DNA of 64,000 bases. Origin: Acidaminococcus sp. GTDB taxonomy: Bacteria; Bacillota; Negativicutes; Acidaminococcales; Acidaminococcaceae. Made by a program: the position numbers and the translations under genes. Below the pieces are notes generated by a model that saw nothing but the letters and a program-made list of their open reading frames with translations, was not told where the DNA came from and did no database searches. Below, piece after piece: positions 1-8,977 of this stretch. Within the stretch, counting starts at the first letter, position 1. Each line of letters opens with the position of its first letter. The stretch lies in contig JAKVOM010000001.1 in assembly GCA_022482815.1 (NCBI GenBank), positions 2,066,946-2,130,945 of the forward strand. Reading direction: 5' to 3'.

Positions 1-1037
1 CCGGCAAATTGATACCCTTTTTCCTTGAATTCGTTGATGAGGTTGCGGTTATCCTTACGCTTGGAACCAGGCGTGGAGAGCGGCAGGAAGAACTGGGCAC
101 CGCCGCCCATGACAACTTTCGGCGGATTGTTGCGGTTCAGGTATTCACTGGCAATGTAGTTCTGCTCACCGCGGCGGCGCGTATGGCTCATGACGGCAGC
201 CGGCGTAGCGTCGGTGATGGCAGCAGTGGAAACCATACCATAGGACATCTTCTTACTGCGGGACAGGATTTCTGCCACCGTTTCGACTTTCGGGTCGTCA
301 AGAGGCGTCTTGGTCTTATTTTCATATACACCCATGGCGTTTACGACGGATTTGTTACCAGTCATATAAGCGGACATACTGTTGGCCGAGTCGGTTACGA
401 GGGAATCATAGCCGGAAGTTGTGATGAGAGCCATGTTTGGCATCTTTTCCATGGCAAGCAGGTCATTAAATTTGCCGTCGGACAGGCCTTTCGAAAGGAT
501 ACGGCCCAGTTCCTTGGCCTGCATACTCATGCCGTCACCGATGAAGAGAATGACGTTCTTTGCTTTTCTTTTGGCTGCTTCTTTCACGACAGTGTAGTTG
601 GCTCTCTTGGAAAGATTGCCGATTACGCCGCTGGCCGTGGCAGAAACTGCTTCAGAACCGGGTTTGGAGAAGGTGACATTATTGATACGGTAGGAGATAT
701 GCGTACCGTAGTTTGTGATTGTCGCTTTCTTTCCAAAAACATCTTCGGCATCTTTACCATTGATGGTTACTTTTTGGTTCGTGCTGCCGGTCGGGAATTC
801 CACTTCGAAATCGAAGCGCTGGCCAGCCCACAGTTTAGCGCGGTTTATTGGAAGAATTGTGATGGAATCTTCAGTGACCACACTGCCTCTGGCGTTGTTG
901 TGAAATTCAGCCTGCTGGGAAATCGCTGTCGGTGCGGCAGCGGGAGCGGCGGCCTGGGCCAGGGAGCCAAAGCTCATGGAAAGAGCTCCGACCAGGGAAA
1001 GTTGTACAAACACTTTGAGACGACGGTTTACGTTCAT
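1..1037 (-). CDS. phoA: Alkaline phosphatase, secreted, 3' end beyond window
   Basis: Hydrolyses phosphate monoesters outside the cytoplasmic membrane. Translation of the complement from the ATG at 1037 gives 345 residues running off the window start. Residues 1-29 form a signal peptide (Arg-Arg, hydrophobic core, AQA cleavage). Residues about 160-345 match the alkaline phosphatase family: VILFIGDGMS with the metal-binding Asp168, and TDSANSMSAY with the nucleophile Ser217. The Asp-to-Ser spacing of 49 resembles the 51 of E. coli PhoA. The region 30-155 is extra, beta-rich looking, and not part of the catalytic core. A good RBS (ggaggc) precedes the start. Upstream phased GTAAA repeats suggest PhoP control. 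The family call is secure; the extra N-terminal domain is unassigned. Confidence 0.93.
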   Translation of the reverse strand, partial: MNVNRRLKVFVQLSLVGALSMSFGSLAQAAAPAAAPTAISQQAEFHNNARGSVVTEDSITILPINRAKLWAGQRFDFEVEFPTGSTNQKVTINGKDAEDVFGKKATITNYGTHISYRINNVTFSKPGSEAVSATASGVIGNLSKRANYTVVKEAAKRKAKNVILFIGDGMSMQAKELGRILSKGLSDGKFNDLLAMEKMPNMALITTSGYDSLVTDSANSMSAYMTGNKSVVNAMGVYENKTKTPLDDPKVETVAEILSRSKKMSYGMVSTAAITDATPAAVMSHTRRRGEQNYIASEYLNRNNPPKVVMGGGAQFFLPLSTPGSKRKDNRNLINEFKEKGYQFA

Positions 1038-1360
1038 AGATTTGCCTCCTACCTTTTGGTTAAGTTCGGAAAAACTTCGTAAAATTAAAGTTTTTCGGGT
1101 ACATCTTAAGACACGGGTAGTGTACCATGGGTAGTTGGTAAATCCTGAAAAAACGGCGTAAAAACGAAGTAAAAGATTTTTACATAGTGTAAAAAGAAGG
1201 TAAAGGGTCTGTCCTTCGGCTGCTATGCTGCGTGTACCTGCCAGCTTTGGTACTGTGACAACAGTTCAATCTATCCATTTCTTTCCTATCTATGGTAAGA
1301 TACGTATTATATGATTCTGAATATTAGTAAAAAAGTTTTTGAAGTCGAGGAGGAATTTAC
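1038..1360. promoter_or_regulatory. Divergent intergenic region phoA / nudC with phased GTAAA repeats
   Basis: This 323-base gap separates two divergent genes. GTAAA followed by A, T or G occurs at 1138, 1158, 1169, 1189 and 1200, so the spacings are 20, 11, 20 and 11. On the minus strand, the phoA sense, these read as TTTAC repeats about 100-165 bases before the start. Eleven-base phasing of short direct repeats is typical of PhoB/PhoP boxes, so this is a candidate phosphate-starvation operator. A TGGTAAGATA element near 1292 may be an extended -10 for nudC. Nothing coding was seen. Confidence 0.45.
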
Positions 1361-2197
1361 ATGATCCAGGACATTGGTTCCGGTCTTTTTCATAATGAGT
1401 TTGGGCATCCTGAGCCGCAGGCTGACGATTGGGTCTTTTCCTTTGAAAATCGGACGGTACTTCTGCGTGAGGGTGCAAAGGGGATTGAAGTGCCCCTCGT
1501 ACGTGAGCTGCCGGTGGATAAGCAAAACACTGCCAGTCTCCAATTTTTGTTCCGCGTAAACAGGAAAGCTTGTTATCTCTGGTATGAAAAAGAGCCGCTT
1601 ATGGTAACTTCTTATTCTTACGAAAAGCTGCGTCTTTTACGCAGTGCCCATCCGCAGGATGTCTGTTTTGCCGGTGAAACGGCATTCCAGCTTTATGGCT
1701 GGTACCGGGATAATCAATTTTGCGGCCGCTGCGGTAAGCCTATGCACCCGGATAAGGTGGAACGGGCCATGAAATGTGATGCCTGCGGTCATATTGTCTA
1801 TCCCAAGATTATGCCGGCCGTTATTGTCGGTGTACTCTGGAACGATAAAATCCTGACAACCCGGTATGCAGGGCGGGAATTCAAGGGACGGGCCCTGATT
1901 GCCGGATTCTGCGAAATTGGGGAAACCGGGGAAGATACGGTCAGACGTGAGGTCATGGAAGAAGTGGGACTTCGCGTCAAGAATATTCGTTATTTTGCCT
2001 CGCAGCCCTGGGGTTTTGAGTCGGATCTTCTCATTGGATACATTTGCGAGGTCGACGGTGACCCGACAATTCATGTCGACCATCAGGAACTTGCCATCGG
2101 CGAATGGATGACACGCGAAGCCCTGCAGCAGGAAGAACTTCATACCATCAGCCTGACGGCGACGATACTGGATGCTTTCCGTAAGGGAAAGTTGTAA
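1361..2197 (+). CDS. nudC: NADH pyrophosphatase (Nudix, NudC type)
   Basis: Cleaves NAD(H) to NMN(H) and AMP, and may remove NAD caps from RNA as NudC does in other bacteria. At 278 residues it has the usual NudC length. An N-terminal domain is followed by a zinc ribbon with Cys121, Cys124, Cys139 and Cys142. The Nudix box spans Gly182 to Leu204 with Glu188, Arg196 and Glu200/201 in place. The NudC signature SQPW follows at 214-217. The ATG is preceded by gaggagga. It is monocistronic or read with the MFS gene 80 bases downstream. Confidence is high because the zinc ribbon and SQPW occur together. Confidence 0.95.
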   Translation: MIQDIGSGLFHNEFGHPEPQADDWVFSFENRTVLLREGAKGIEVPLVRELPVDKQNTASLQFLFRVNRKACYLWYEKEPLMVTSYSYEKLRLLRSAHPQDVCFAGETAFQLYGWYRDNQFCGRCGKPMHPDKVERAMKCDACGHIVYPKIMPAVIVGVLWNDKILTTRYAGREFKGRALIAGFCEIGETGEDTVRREVMEEVGLRVKNIRYFASQPWGFESDLLIGYICEVDGDPTIHVDHQELAIGEWMTREALQQEELHTISLTATILDAFRKGKL

Positions 2198-2277
2198 TTG
2201 TATGGAGAACAATATTTTTTCGTCGTTTATTTATCTCTGTGGTAAGATAAGACCATATATAATTAGAAGGTGATAGG

Positions 2278-3477
2278 ATGACTGAAACCAGGAAAACAAG
2301 AGGAATCGGGGCTGTCATCGCTTTTGGCCTGATTGCTTGTCTTTTGTATGGTCTCGGTGCAGGCATCCGCGGCGATATCGGCATTTTACTGAAACCGCTT
2401 TCGGCACACAGCGGCCTCCCTTATGAAGATGTAAGCCTCTGTATAGCTATTATGGAGCTTGTTTTCGGGCTCACTCAGCCTTTTTTCGGGCTCCTGGCTT
2501 CCCGTAAGTCCAATCGTCTTGTGCTGGAACTGGGGTCTGTGCTTCTCATTGTCAGTATGGCCGGAATGCTGCTCGTTCATTCCTTTATCGGACTGGCCCT
2601 CTTCCTGGGTGTTATTTTCGGCGCCGGGGCCGGTGCCATTTCCTTTGGAATGGTGCTTACTTCTGCCATTCATTTTGTGGGGCCGCAGTACTCGATGCTG
2701 CTTGCGGGCATGCTGAACGCTGCCGCGGGTATGGTCAGTTTCTTCTTGTCTCCCGGCATCGTTGCACTGCTGCAGTGGGGCGGTATCCAGACGGCACTCA
2801 CTGCTCTTGGATTTTTGTGTGCTCTTTTGATTCCGATTACGCTCATCGTAACGAGTCATGATCCAAGAAAGGCAAAAGGAGAGCAGGAAGAAGAATATGT
2901 GCCCGTTCGCAAATTCTTTAAAGAGGCCCTGCAAAATCGGACCTATCGTCTGCTGCTTGCCGGGTTTTCAACCTGCGGTTTCCATATGGTCATCATTGAA
3001 TCACACTTGTTTTCTCAGTTTCTGGCGTTTGGTATTGCCGATTATCTGGCAGGCTGGGCTTTTTCCGTATACGGCATTTCGACCATTACGGGAGCACTCT
3101 TATCCGGATATTTGAGCACCCGTCTCCATAAAGGTCATCTCCTTGGATTTTATTATGGCTTTCGTGCCGTGTGGGTACTCGGTTATATTTTCTTTGTCCC
3201 GAAAACTTTTGTCACTGCCCTGATTTTTTCTGCCGGGCTTGGCTTCACTGGCGATGCTACCGTATCTCCTACGTCGGGACTTGTTCAGGATAATTTCTCC
3301 TTAAGCAAGACAGCAACGCTCATCGGGCTGCTTTTTGCAGGCCACCAGATTGGTGCGTTTTTCAGTGCCTATCTGGGTGGTGTGATTGTCAGTGCGACAG
3401 GCGGGTATAGTCTTTTGTGGATTTTTGACATTATTCTTTGTTCCCTGGCTTCTTTTGCTTCACTCCGGATCTGGTAA
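2278..3477 (+). CDS. Major facilitator superfamily transporter
   Basis: A 399-residue, strongly hydrophobic protein with roughly 12 predicted membrane spans. It is split by a charged cytoplasmic loop (about residues 197-225, rich in Glu and Lys) between the two six-helix halves. The layout and glycine-rich helices are those of MFS secondary transporters. I see no motif that fixes the substrate. The start ATG follows gaaggtgatagg. A TGGTAAGATAAG promoter-like element lies about 35 bases upstream. The neighbours (nudC, QueG-like protein) do not reveal a cargo. Confidence 0.82.
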   Translation: MTETRKTRGIGAVIAFGLIACLLYGLGAGIRGDIGILLKPLSAHSGLPYEDVSLCIAIMELVFGLTQPFFGLLASRKSNRLVLELGSVLLIVSMAGMLLVHSFIGLALFLGVIFGAGAGAISFGMVLTSAIHFVGPQYSMLLAGMLNAAAGMVSFFLSPGIVALLQWGGIQTALTALGFLCALLIPITLIVTSHDPRKAKGEQEEEYVPVRKFFKEALQNRTYRLLLAGFSTCGFHMVIIESHLFSQFLAFGIADYLAGWAFSVYGISTITGALLSGYLSTRLHKGHLLGFYYGFRAVWVLGYIFFVPKTFVTALIFSAGLGFTGDATVSPTSGLVQDNFSLSKTATLIGLLFAGHQIGAFFSAYLGGVIVSATGGYSLLWIFDIILCSLASFASLRIW

Positions 3478-3717
3478 CCTTAAAAAATCTCAAAAAAGTC
3501 ATCGTATGCCGCCTGTGTGTTGGCTATTTGAACCTCATTTTGTGGTGATTGAATAACTATCGGTTTCTTGCAATCTTTTTCAAGAATCCGTGCAAGTTGA
3601 TTTCATTACAATTATACTAACCACCCGCCGCTAATCACTATCCACTTTATACACCCTTACTCATTTTCACCTTTTCCCTTGTGTTGTATAATAATTTTAA
3701 GAAGCGGAGGTGGGAGT

Positions 3718-4476
3718 ATGGCCGATGCAAAAGCATTGAAAGAAGAACTTTTCTCTTTACTGAAGTCCAAGGGGGCGGCCCTTGTCGGTGCAGGAAGCCT
3801 GGAGGGGATTACGCTCAACGAAGGTATGTTTCCGGATGATAATGCCCGTCTGCTTCGTCAGGCTTTTGAAGAAAAGAAACTGAAAATCGGGGTTTCGGTG
3901 GCAGTTCCTGTCCCGGCTTCCATCGTCAAAGACCTGAAAACAGCACCTACGAAAGAATATCGTGATGCTTATTTTGCGTTGAATCACGAGCTCGATGAGA
4001 TTGTTAAAGCAGGTGAGAATTTTCTTTGTACCAAGGGGTTTCTGGCCTTTGCTAATTCCACGGACCGGGTCCACAAAAATGAAGACAACCGGACACCTCT
4101 TCCGCATAAGACTGTAGCCACTCGTGCAGGTATCGGGTGGATCGGCAAAAATTGCCTGCTTGTGACGCCGCAGTACGGCTGTGCTGTGCGTATCTCGAGT
4201 CTCCTCACTAACGCACCGCTTCCGCTTAACGAACCCATTGAGACCAGTCGCTGCGGTTCCTGCCGCCGCTGCGTAGAAGCTTGTCCGGCCGGTGCCTTGA
4301 AGGGTACCCTCTGGAAGGAAGGCGTAGAGAGGGCGGCCATTTTTGACTGGCCGAAATGCAGGCAGAAACAACTGGAGCGAATGATTGCGGCTACAGGGAT
4401 TCATCAGGCTTTATGCGGTCTTTGTTTTGCCGTTTGCCCTTTTACGCAAAAATATCTGCAGCAGAATCGTAAATGA
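3718..4476 (+). CDS. QueG-like double [4Fe-4S] protein
   Basis: A 252-residue soluble protein related to epoxyqueuosine reductase. It contains the QueG-type block HKTVATRAGIGWIGKN around residues 128-143, then a ferredoxin-like pair of cysteine clusters: CGSCRRCVEACP and, later, CGLCFAVCP. QueG itself is longer (about 310-380 residues) and carries a C-terminal repeat domain that is absent here. This may therefore be a short iron-sulfur reductase of the same superfamily rather than a true QueG. The ATG at 3718 is chosen over the upstream start at 3679 because gcggaggtggga sits immediately before it. Confidence 0.78.
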   Translation: MADAKALKEELFSLLKSKGAALVGAGSLEGITLNEGMFPDDNARLLRQAFEEKKLKIGVSVAVPVPASIVKDLKTAPTKEYRDAYFALNHELDEIVKAGENFLCTKGFLAFANSTDRVHKNEDNRTPLPHKTVATRAGIGWIGKNCLLVTPQYGCAVRISSLLTNAPLPLNEPIETSRCGSCRRCVEACPAGALKGTLWKEGVERAAIFDWPKCRQKQLERMIAATGIHQALCGLCFAVCPFTQKYLQQNRK

Positions 4477-4606
4477 TGTGTTGAAAATAATGTGATAGGG
4501 AATATCGTGAGAAGTATCGGTTTTCTCTTGTCATTGTCGGTAAAAAATAAATTTTACGAACGGCTGGCATTCAGCCGCCTAACTAGCAGAAAGGTTGTGA
4601 ATCGCA

Positions 4607-5050
4607 ATGAAAACGTTACATGTGGCAGCTGCTGTCATTGTCAAGGGAGATATGGTGTTAGCCGCACAGCGCGGCTACGGTCCCTATAAGGGCGGCTGGG
4701 AATTCCCCGGCGGCAAGATTGAAGAAGGTGAAACTCCTGAAGAGGCACTGAAACGTGAAATTCGGGAAGAACTTGATATGGAAATCAACGTCGGGAAAAA
4801 ACTGGTGGAAGTCATATATGATTATCCGGAAATCCACCTCATCATGGAATGCTATCTCTGCACGGTGGCTTCCGGAAAACCGGTTCTCAAGGAACATGAA
4901 CAGGCCCGCTGGCTGACTCCGTACGAATTGAATACCGTTGATTGGCTTGAGGCCGATAAAAAGACGGTGGAAGCACTGAAACGCTTCCAGAAAGATGCCG
5001 AACGGTTTGAATTTCGGACTGTGGAGCTCAGTTCCCCGGAATTTCACTAA
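4607..5050 (+). CDS. MutT-like Nudix hydrolase ((deoxy)nucleoside triphosphate pyrophosphohydrolase)
   Basis: Probably hydrolyses oxidised or noncanonical nucleoside triphosphates such as 8-oxo-dGTP to monophosphates, protecting replication. It has 147 residues, starts with a beta strand rich in Val and Ala, and has a Nudix box beginning at Gly36 (GGKIEEGE, then REIREEL). The WEFPGGK block is typical of MutT and CTP pyrophosphohydrolases. The specific substrate cannot be decided from sequence. The start is ATG, with a weak RBS (agaaaggttg). A metallo-beta-lactamase gene follows after 34 bases, possibly cotranscribed. Confidence 0.88.
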   Translation: MKTLHVAAAVIVKGDMVLAAQRGYGPYKGGWEFPGGKIEEGETPEEALKREIREELDMEINVGKKLVEVIYDYPEIHLIMECYLCTVASGKPVLKEHEQARWLTPYELNTVDWLEADKKTVEALKRFQKDAERFEFRTVELSSPEFH

Positions 5051-5084
5051 TCAATCATATTTCAATTCTTGAGGAGGAAGCTGC

Positions 5085-6341
5085 ATGCAGGGTAGTTTGA
5101 CCGCTTTTGGCGGCAGTGGGGAGCACGGAAGGAATTGTTATGCCTTGTCGGTACCGGAGGGCACATATCTTTTTGATTGTGGTGTCAAAAAGACGGTTCA
5201 TGGCCTCGAGGTTGGTGCTTATCCACTTCTTTCGCGGGAAGCAGTCAGTAAAATCCGGGCCGTGTTCCTTTCCCATGTCCACGAGGATCACTGCGCTGCA
5301 CTGCCTCTTCTGTATCACCTGGACTATCAAGGTGTCATTTATGCTTCGCCGGAATCCATTGCGATGGTTCGCGGCATGCTGGATAAGTGGCGCTCTTATG
5401 CAGCGAGAAGGGGCGGAACGCTTCCTTATACGGAAGCAGACTGCCGCGCCCTGCGGTTTGTTCCGCTGAGTCCCGGTACCCATGATATAGAGGGCATTAC
5501 TGTAACAACAGGGTCATCCGGGCATATGCTCGGGAGCTTCTGGTATCATGTGAAGTGTGCCGGCGGAACCTTTTATTACAGCGGGGATACTGTTTTTAAT
5601 CCTTTGCTGCTTAAAAGGGAGTCTCCGCCGCAGGCGGAAACGGCCGTCCTTGACTGCGGCTATGCCGGGCGGCATATTGACCAGGAGGCCCAATGCCGCC
5701 AGCTTATTTCCGAGACGAGGCAAGTCCTTAAGGATGGAGGGAAAGTGCTTTTTCCACTGCCTCCCAAGGGGCGGGCTGCCGATGTGTGGTCGCTCCTTTC
5801 CCGTACGTTTACCTGTGTTCCTTTTTATGTGGATGAGGCAATTGACAGTTACGTAAAGTCGCTGGTAAGCCATACAGAATATCTGCAGGAAGGAAAACTT
5901 TCTGCCGGGCTATCCGGCCGCATCGTACGTTCTGATGATGAAAGGCTTCAAATCTGCAGGAAAGACGAACCGGCTTTGATTTTAACCCAGGATGGGATGC
6001 TGACGGCGCCGGAAGGACTATTTTATCTTAAACAGCTTAAAAAGGAAGCTCGGCACAAAGTCATTTTTACGGGAAAACTTTCCAAGGGAACAGAAGGTAA
6101 TCTTCTCTTTTCGGATACGTACTGCCATCAGAATGACATTTATTTGCAAAAGAGCCGGGTGATTTTTAAAGTCCATCTGGATGAGGAGGACACGATTGCT
6201 CTTGCAGATGAAGTAAGGGCGAAGCAGTGCCTTCTTTTTCATGCCCGGAAGGATGCCAATGATGGAATCCTGCAAAAGCTCCGGGATAGAGGAGTCAATG
6301 CCCGTATCCTGGCACCGGGAGAAACCTGGGAACTTGGATAA
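5085..6341 (+). CDS. Metallo-beta-lactamase-fold hydrolase, RNA-processing exonuclease-like
   Basis: A 418-residue protein whose N-terminal half is a metallo-beta-lactamase fold: His64, His66, Asp68 and His69 (HVHEDH), a later GHMLGS segment and a YSGD segment. The C-terminal half has a VIFTGKLSKGTEGN block resembling beta-CASP proteins of the YSH1/COG1236 group, which cut RNA. The exact substrate is unknown. A strong RBS (gaggagga) precedes the ATG at 5085. The next gene starts 18 bases downstream, so they probably share an mRNA. It is distinct from RNase J, which is encoded at 46141. Confidence 0.8.
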   Translation: MQGSLTAFGGSGEHGRNCYALSVPEGTYLFDCGVKKTVHGLEVGAYPLLSREAVSKIRAVFLSHVHEDHCAALPLLYHLDYQGVIYASPESIAMVRGMLDKWRSYAARRGGTLPYTEADCRALRFVPLSPGTHDIEGITVTTGSSGHMLGSFWYHVKCAGGTFYYSGDTVFNPLLLKRESPPQAETAVLDCGYAGRHIDQEAQCRQLISETRQVLKDGGKVLFPLPPKGRAADVWSLLSRTFTCVPFYVDEAIDSYVKSLVSHTEYLQEGKLSAGLSGRIVRSDDERLQICRKDEPALILTQDGMLTAPEGLFYLKQLKKEARHKVIFTGKLSKGTEGNLLFSDTYCHQNDIYLQKSRVIFKVHLDEEDTIALADEVRAKQCLLFHARKDANDGILQKLRDRGVNARILAPGETWELG

Positions 6342-6359
6342 ACAAAGGGAGTGAAGAGA

Positions 6360-6812
6360 ATGCTCGAAACAGGAATTGTGGCACCGGATTTTATACTTCC
6401 GGACCAAAATGGGAATGAAGTCACCTTAAGCCAATTCCGCGGCAAAAAGGTGGTTCTCTATTTTTATCCCAAGGATATGACCGCTGGCTGCACGAAACAA
6501 GCCTGTGGCTTTGCTGAATTGTATCCGCAGTTTACGGAAAAGGACGCTGTAGTCATTGGCGTCAGTAAGGACGGCGTGGCTTCTCATAAAAAGTTTGAAA
6601 CGAAGTACCAGCTGCCTTTTATTTTGGCGGCAGATCCGGAGCTTACGGCTGTCAAAGCCTATGATGTATGGAAAGAAAAGAATATGTATGGCCGCAAGAC
6701 CATGGGTGTCGTCCGCACGACTTACCTGATTGATGAAAAAGGCATGATCATTAAGGCCATGGAAAAAGTGAAGCCGGCAGAAAATCCAAAGCAAATGCTG
6801 GCATTACTATAA
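6360..6812 (+). CDS. bcp: Thioredoxin-dependent thiol peroxidase (Bcp/PrxQ peroxiredoxin)
   Basis: Reduces hydrogen and alkyl peroxides using a peroxidatic cysteine. It has 150 residues with the thioredoxin-like AhpC/TSA fold: PDFILPDQNG, YFYPKDMTAGC, Cys44 as peroxidatic cysteine and Cys49 as resolving cysteine (CTKQAC), the spacing of atypical two-cysteine Bcp proteins. The ATG at 6360 is preferred to a GTG at 6351 because the RBS aaaggga lies 8 bases before it. It begins 18 bases after the upstream metallohydrolase gene. Confidence 0.93.
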   Translation: MLETGIVAPDFILPDQNGNEVTLSQFRGKKVVLYFYPKDMTAGCTKQACGFAELYPQFTEKDAVVIGVSKDGVASHKKFETKYQLPFILAADPELTAVKAYDVWKEKNMYGRKTMGVVRTTYLIDEKGMIIKAMEKVKPAENPKQMLALL

Positions 6813-6842
6813 AATGATGAATAGGGAGCGTTCAGTAAAAAG

Positions 6843-7868
6843 ATGAGTGAGAAAGTATTGCTTACCGGTGCCGACGGCTATCTGGCCGGTTTTACGATTA
6901 AGGCACTGCTTGAAGCGGGGTATGAAGTGACGGGGACAGTCCGTTCCGACGACAAAGCAAGATTGACACGGGATGTGCTGTCAGAGATGCAGGTCCCCAA
7001 TCTGGATAAACTTTCTTTTGTCCAGGCCGACATCCGGGAAGATGCGGGCTGGGCGGAAGCGATGCAGGGTGTAAATGCCGTCATCCATATGGCGCACCCG
7101 ACACCGGGACGCTGGAATCTCGATGGTCATGAGAAAATAGATATTACCGCCGATGGCGTGCACCGTGTGATGCAGGCTGCCCATGACGCCGGTATTAAAC
7201 GTGTAATCCTTACGAGCTGTGCCGGTGCCGTCAATGGCGGTCACGAGCATCATGATGCACTTTTCACCGAAGAGGATTGGAGTGACTTATCCGATAACGG
7301 CATTCCTGTCGACTACGATGCACGCGCTAAAATGAAGGGTGAACAAACCGCCTGGGATTTTGCAGAGGAAAATCAGATGGAACTTACTTCCATATTGCCG
7401 TCGCTCATTATCGGACCGGCTCTAGGCGATTCATTTTCCAGGCAGAGCATGATCATCCAGGCAATGCTTATGGGTCAATTGTCCCATCTTCTTCAGCAAT
7501 CCTTTAACTACGTCGATGTGCGGGATGTGGCTGCTTTTCATGTCCTCGTGCTGCAGCATCCGGAAACAGTCGGACAGCGTTATATTGTGTCCGCCGAAGA
7601 ATATGTTTCCTATAAGCAGATGGCCATGTGCCTGAAGGAAAGACTGGGCGACAAAGCCACTAAAGTTCCGACCAAAGAATTGTCGAATTTTGCTGCTAAA
7701 GTCCTTTCCCTTCTCGTAACGGATCTGCGCATGCCCGTGAAATATCTGGGCAGAAATACAGCGCTTTCTGCTGCCAAGGCAGAAAAAGAATTGGGCTGGA
7801 AAGCAAGAATCGCTTACGATGTGATTGGTGAGTGCGCGGAAGAGATCATCCGTGTAAAGGGTTTGTGA
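6843..7868 (+). CDS. NAD(P)-dependent extended SDR, dihydroflavonol reductase-like
   Basis: A 341-residue oxidoreductase with an N-terminal Rossmann fold (LLTGADGYLAG at 6-16) and a catalytic region ILTSCAGAV followed by VDYDARAKMKGE. The overall pattern is that of dihydroflavonol-4-reductase/aldehyde-reductase-like epimerases. Counting back from the conserved WDF, the active-site lysine is five residues after the tyrosine instead of the usual four (Y-x3-K), so chemistry may be altered or the alignment shifted. No clear RBS close to the ATG (gggag is 14 bases away). Substrate unknown. Confidence 0.78.
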   Translation: MSEKVLLTGADGYLAGFTIKALLEAGYEVTGTVRSDDKARLTRDVLSEMQVPNLDKLSFVQADIREDAGWAEAMQGVNAVIHMAHPTPGRWNLDGHEKIDITADGVHRVMQAAHDAGIKRVILTSCAGAVNGGHEHHDALFTEEDWSDLSDNGIPVDYDARAKMKGEQTAWDFAEENQMELTSILPSLIIGPALGDSFSRQSMIIQAMLMGQLSHLLQQSFNYVDVRDVAAFHVLVLQHPETVGQRYIVSAEEYVSYKQMAMCLKERLGDKATKVPTKELSNFAAKVLSLLVTDLRMPVKYLGRNTALSAAKAEKELGWKARIAYDVIGECAEEIIRVKGL

Positions 7869-7994
7869 GATTTTTTATCATTTCAGCTGTAAGGAGAAGC
7901 GGGTGAAGCTAATAGTAACGTAGTCCGCCGCCTGCACTCAATAGTTAGGAATCATCGGTATTTAAATTGATCATGCCCAAAGGAGGGTTTCCTT

Positions 7995-8918
7995 ATGAAA
8001 ATTATGGTTACGGGTATCGGTGCCATCGGCGGCTATCTGGCTTCCGTCCTGACACTGAATTACCCTGATGACGTAACAATCATTGCCAGAAGAGGACGCA
8101 AGGATTCTATCCTGGAAAAGGGACTGGTGCTTCACAGCGCACTTCTCGGTGAGAAGGTGACGCATCCGAAAGTGACGGATGACCCTGCTTCCGCCGGCAT
8201 CCAGGATGTCATTTTTGTCTGCGTCAAGAACTATTCACTTGAAGCAGCTTTGAAGGGAATCTCTCCCTGCGTGGGTCCGGAGACCATCGTGGTGCCTATG
8301 CTGAATGGTGTAGATCATACAGAAGTAGCAAAAGCAATCCTGCCGAAAGGGACGACTTTTGTCGATACTGTTATTTATATTAATTCAGCAGCTGATAAGG
8401 ATTATTCCATTCATCAGCTGAGTAAGTTTGCCATCCTCTTTGTGGGCGGGGAGGACAAGGCAGCAGCAGAAACTGTATTTACTCTCCTTAATCACGAGGG
8501 CTTCAAAACTCACCTTGCCGATGATATCCAGGTCGAGATGTGGAATAAATATATAACGAACTGCGCCTACAACGTGATTACCGCCTATTATGAAAAGACC
8601 ATCGGTGAAATTCTGAATCTGCCGCAGGGCAAGGAAGAGCTTCATACGCTTCTTATGGAAGCCCAGAAAGTAGGCGAGGCTCAAGGGATTGCTCTCAACC
8701 CGCAGGAAGCCGAAACGATTTACGGACGCATTCTCAAGCAAAAAAATAAGGATGTATACAGCTCGCTGGCCCTTGATTTTATGCATAAACAGCAGAGCGA
8801 ACTGGAAACTTTCAGCGGTTATATTGCCCGCACAGGACGAAAACTCGGTGTCGATGTGACCCTTTCTGCCAAAATGTACGAAGCGCTCAAGAAACGCAGT
8901 GAGGCTTTTATAAAATAA
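7995..8918 (+). CDS. panE: 2-dehydropantoate 2-reductase (ketopantoate reductase family)
   Basis: Reduces ketopantoate to pantoate with NADPH in coenzyme A synthesis. It has 307 residues: the N-terminal nucleotide-binding loop GIGAIGG at 7-13, a central YINS segment, and the active-site lysine Lys185 in EMWNKYITNCAYN, followed by the C-terminal helical ApbA_C domain. Gut Firmicutes often have several PanE paralogues acting on other 2-oxo acids, so the exact substrate is less certain than the family. RBS aaaggagg; closed by the terminator at 8931. Confidence 0.85.
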   Translation: MKIMVTGIGAIGGYLASVLTLNYPDDVTIIARRGRKDSILEKGLVLHSALLGEKVTHPKVTDDPASAGIQDVIFVCVKNYSLEAALKGISPCVGPETIVVPMLNGVDHTEVAKAILPKGTTFVDTVIYINSAADKDYSIHQLSKFAILFVGGEDKAAAETVFTLLNHEGFKTHLADDIQVEMWNKYITNCAYNVITAYYEKTIGEILNLPQGKEELHTLLMEAQKVGEAQGIALNPQEAETIYGRILKQKNKDVYSSLALDFMHKQQSELETFSGYIARTGRKLGVDVTLSAKMYEALKKRSEAFIK

Positions 8919-8930
8919 GAAATGTGACTT

Positions 8931-8977
8931 CCGGAGTGAACCCTGCCATCGGTGCAGGTGCATCACTCCGGTTTTTT
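8931..8977 (+). terminator. Rho-independent terminator after panE
   Basis: Perfect 9-base arms CCGGAGTGA (8931-8939) and TCACTCCGG (8963-8971), with an inner CCTGC/GCAGG stem, followed by a run of six T residues. It ends the panE transcript. Confidence 0.9.

Noticed and set aside
9-1082. A 357-codon plus-strand open frame
   Set aside because: It lies opposite a minus-strand alkaline phosphatase with signal peptide, RBS and catalytic motifs; the plus frame has no family resemblance.
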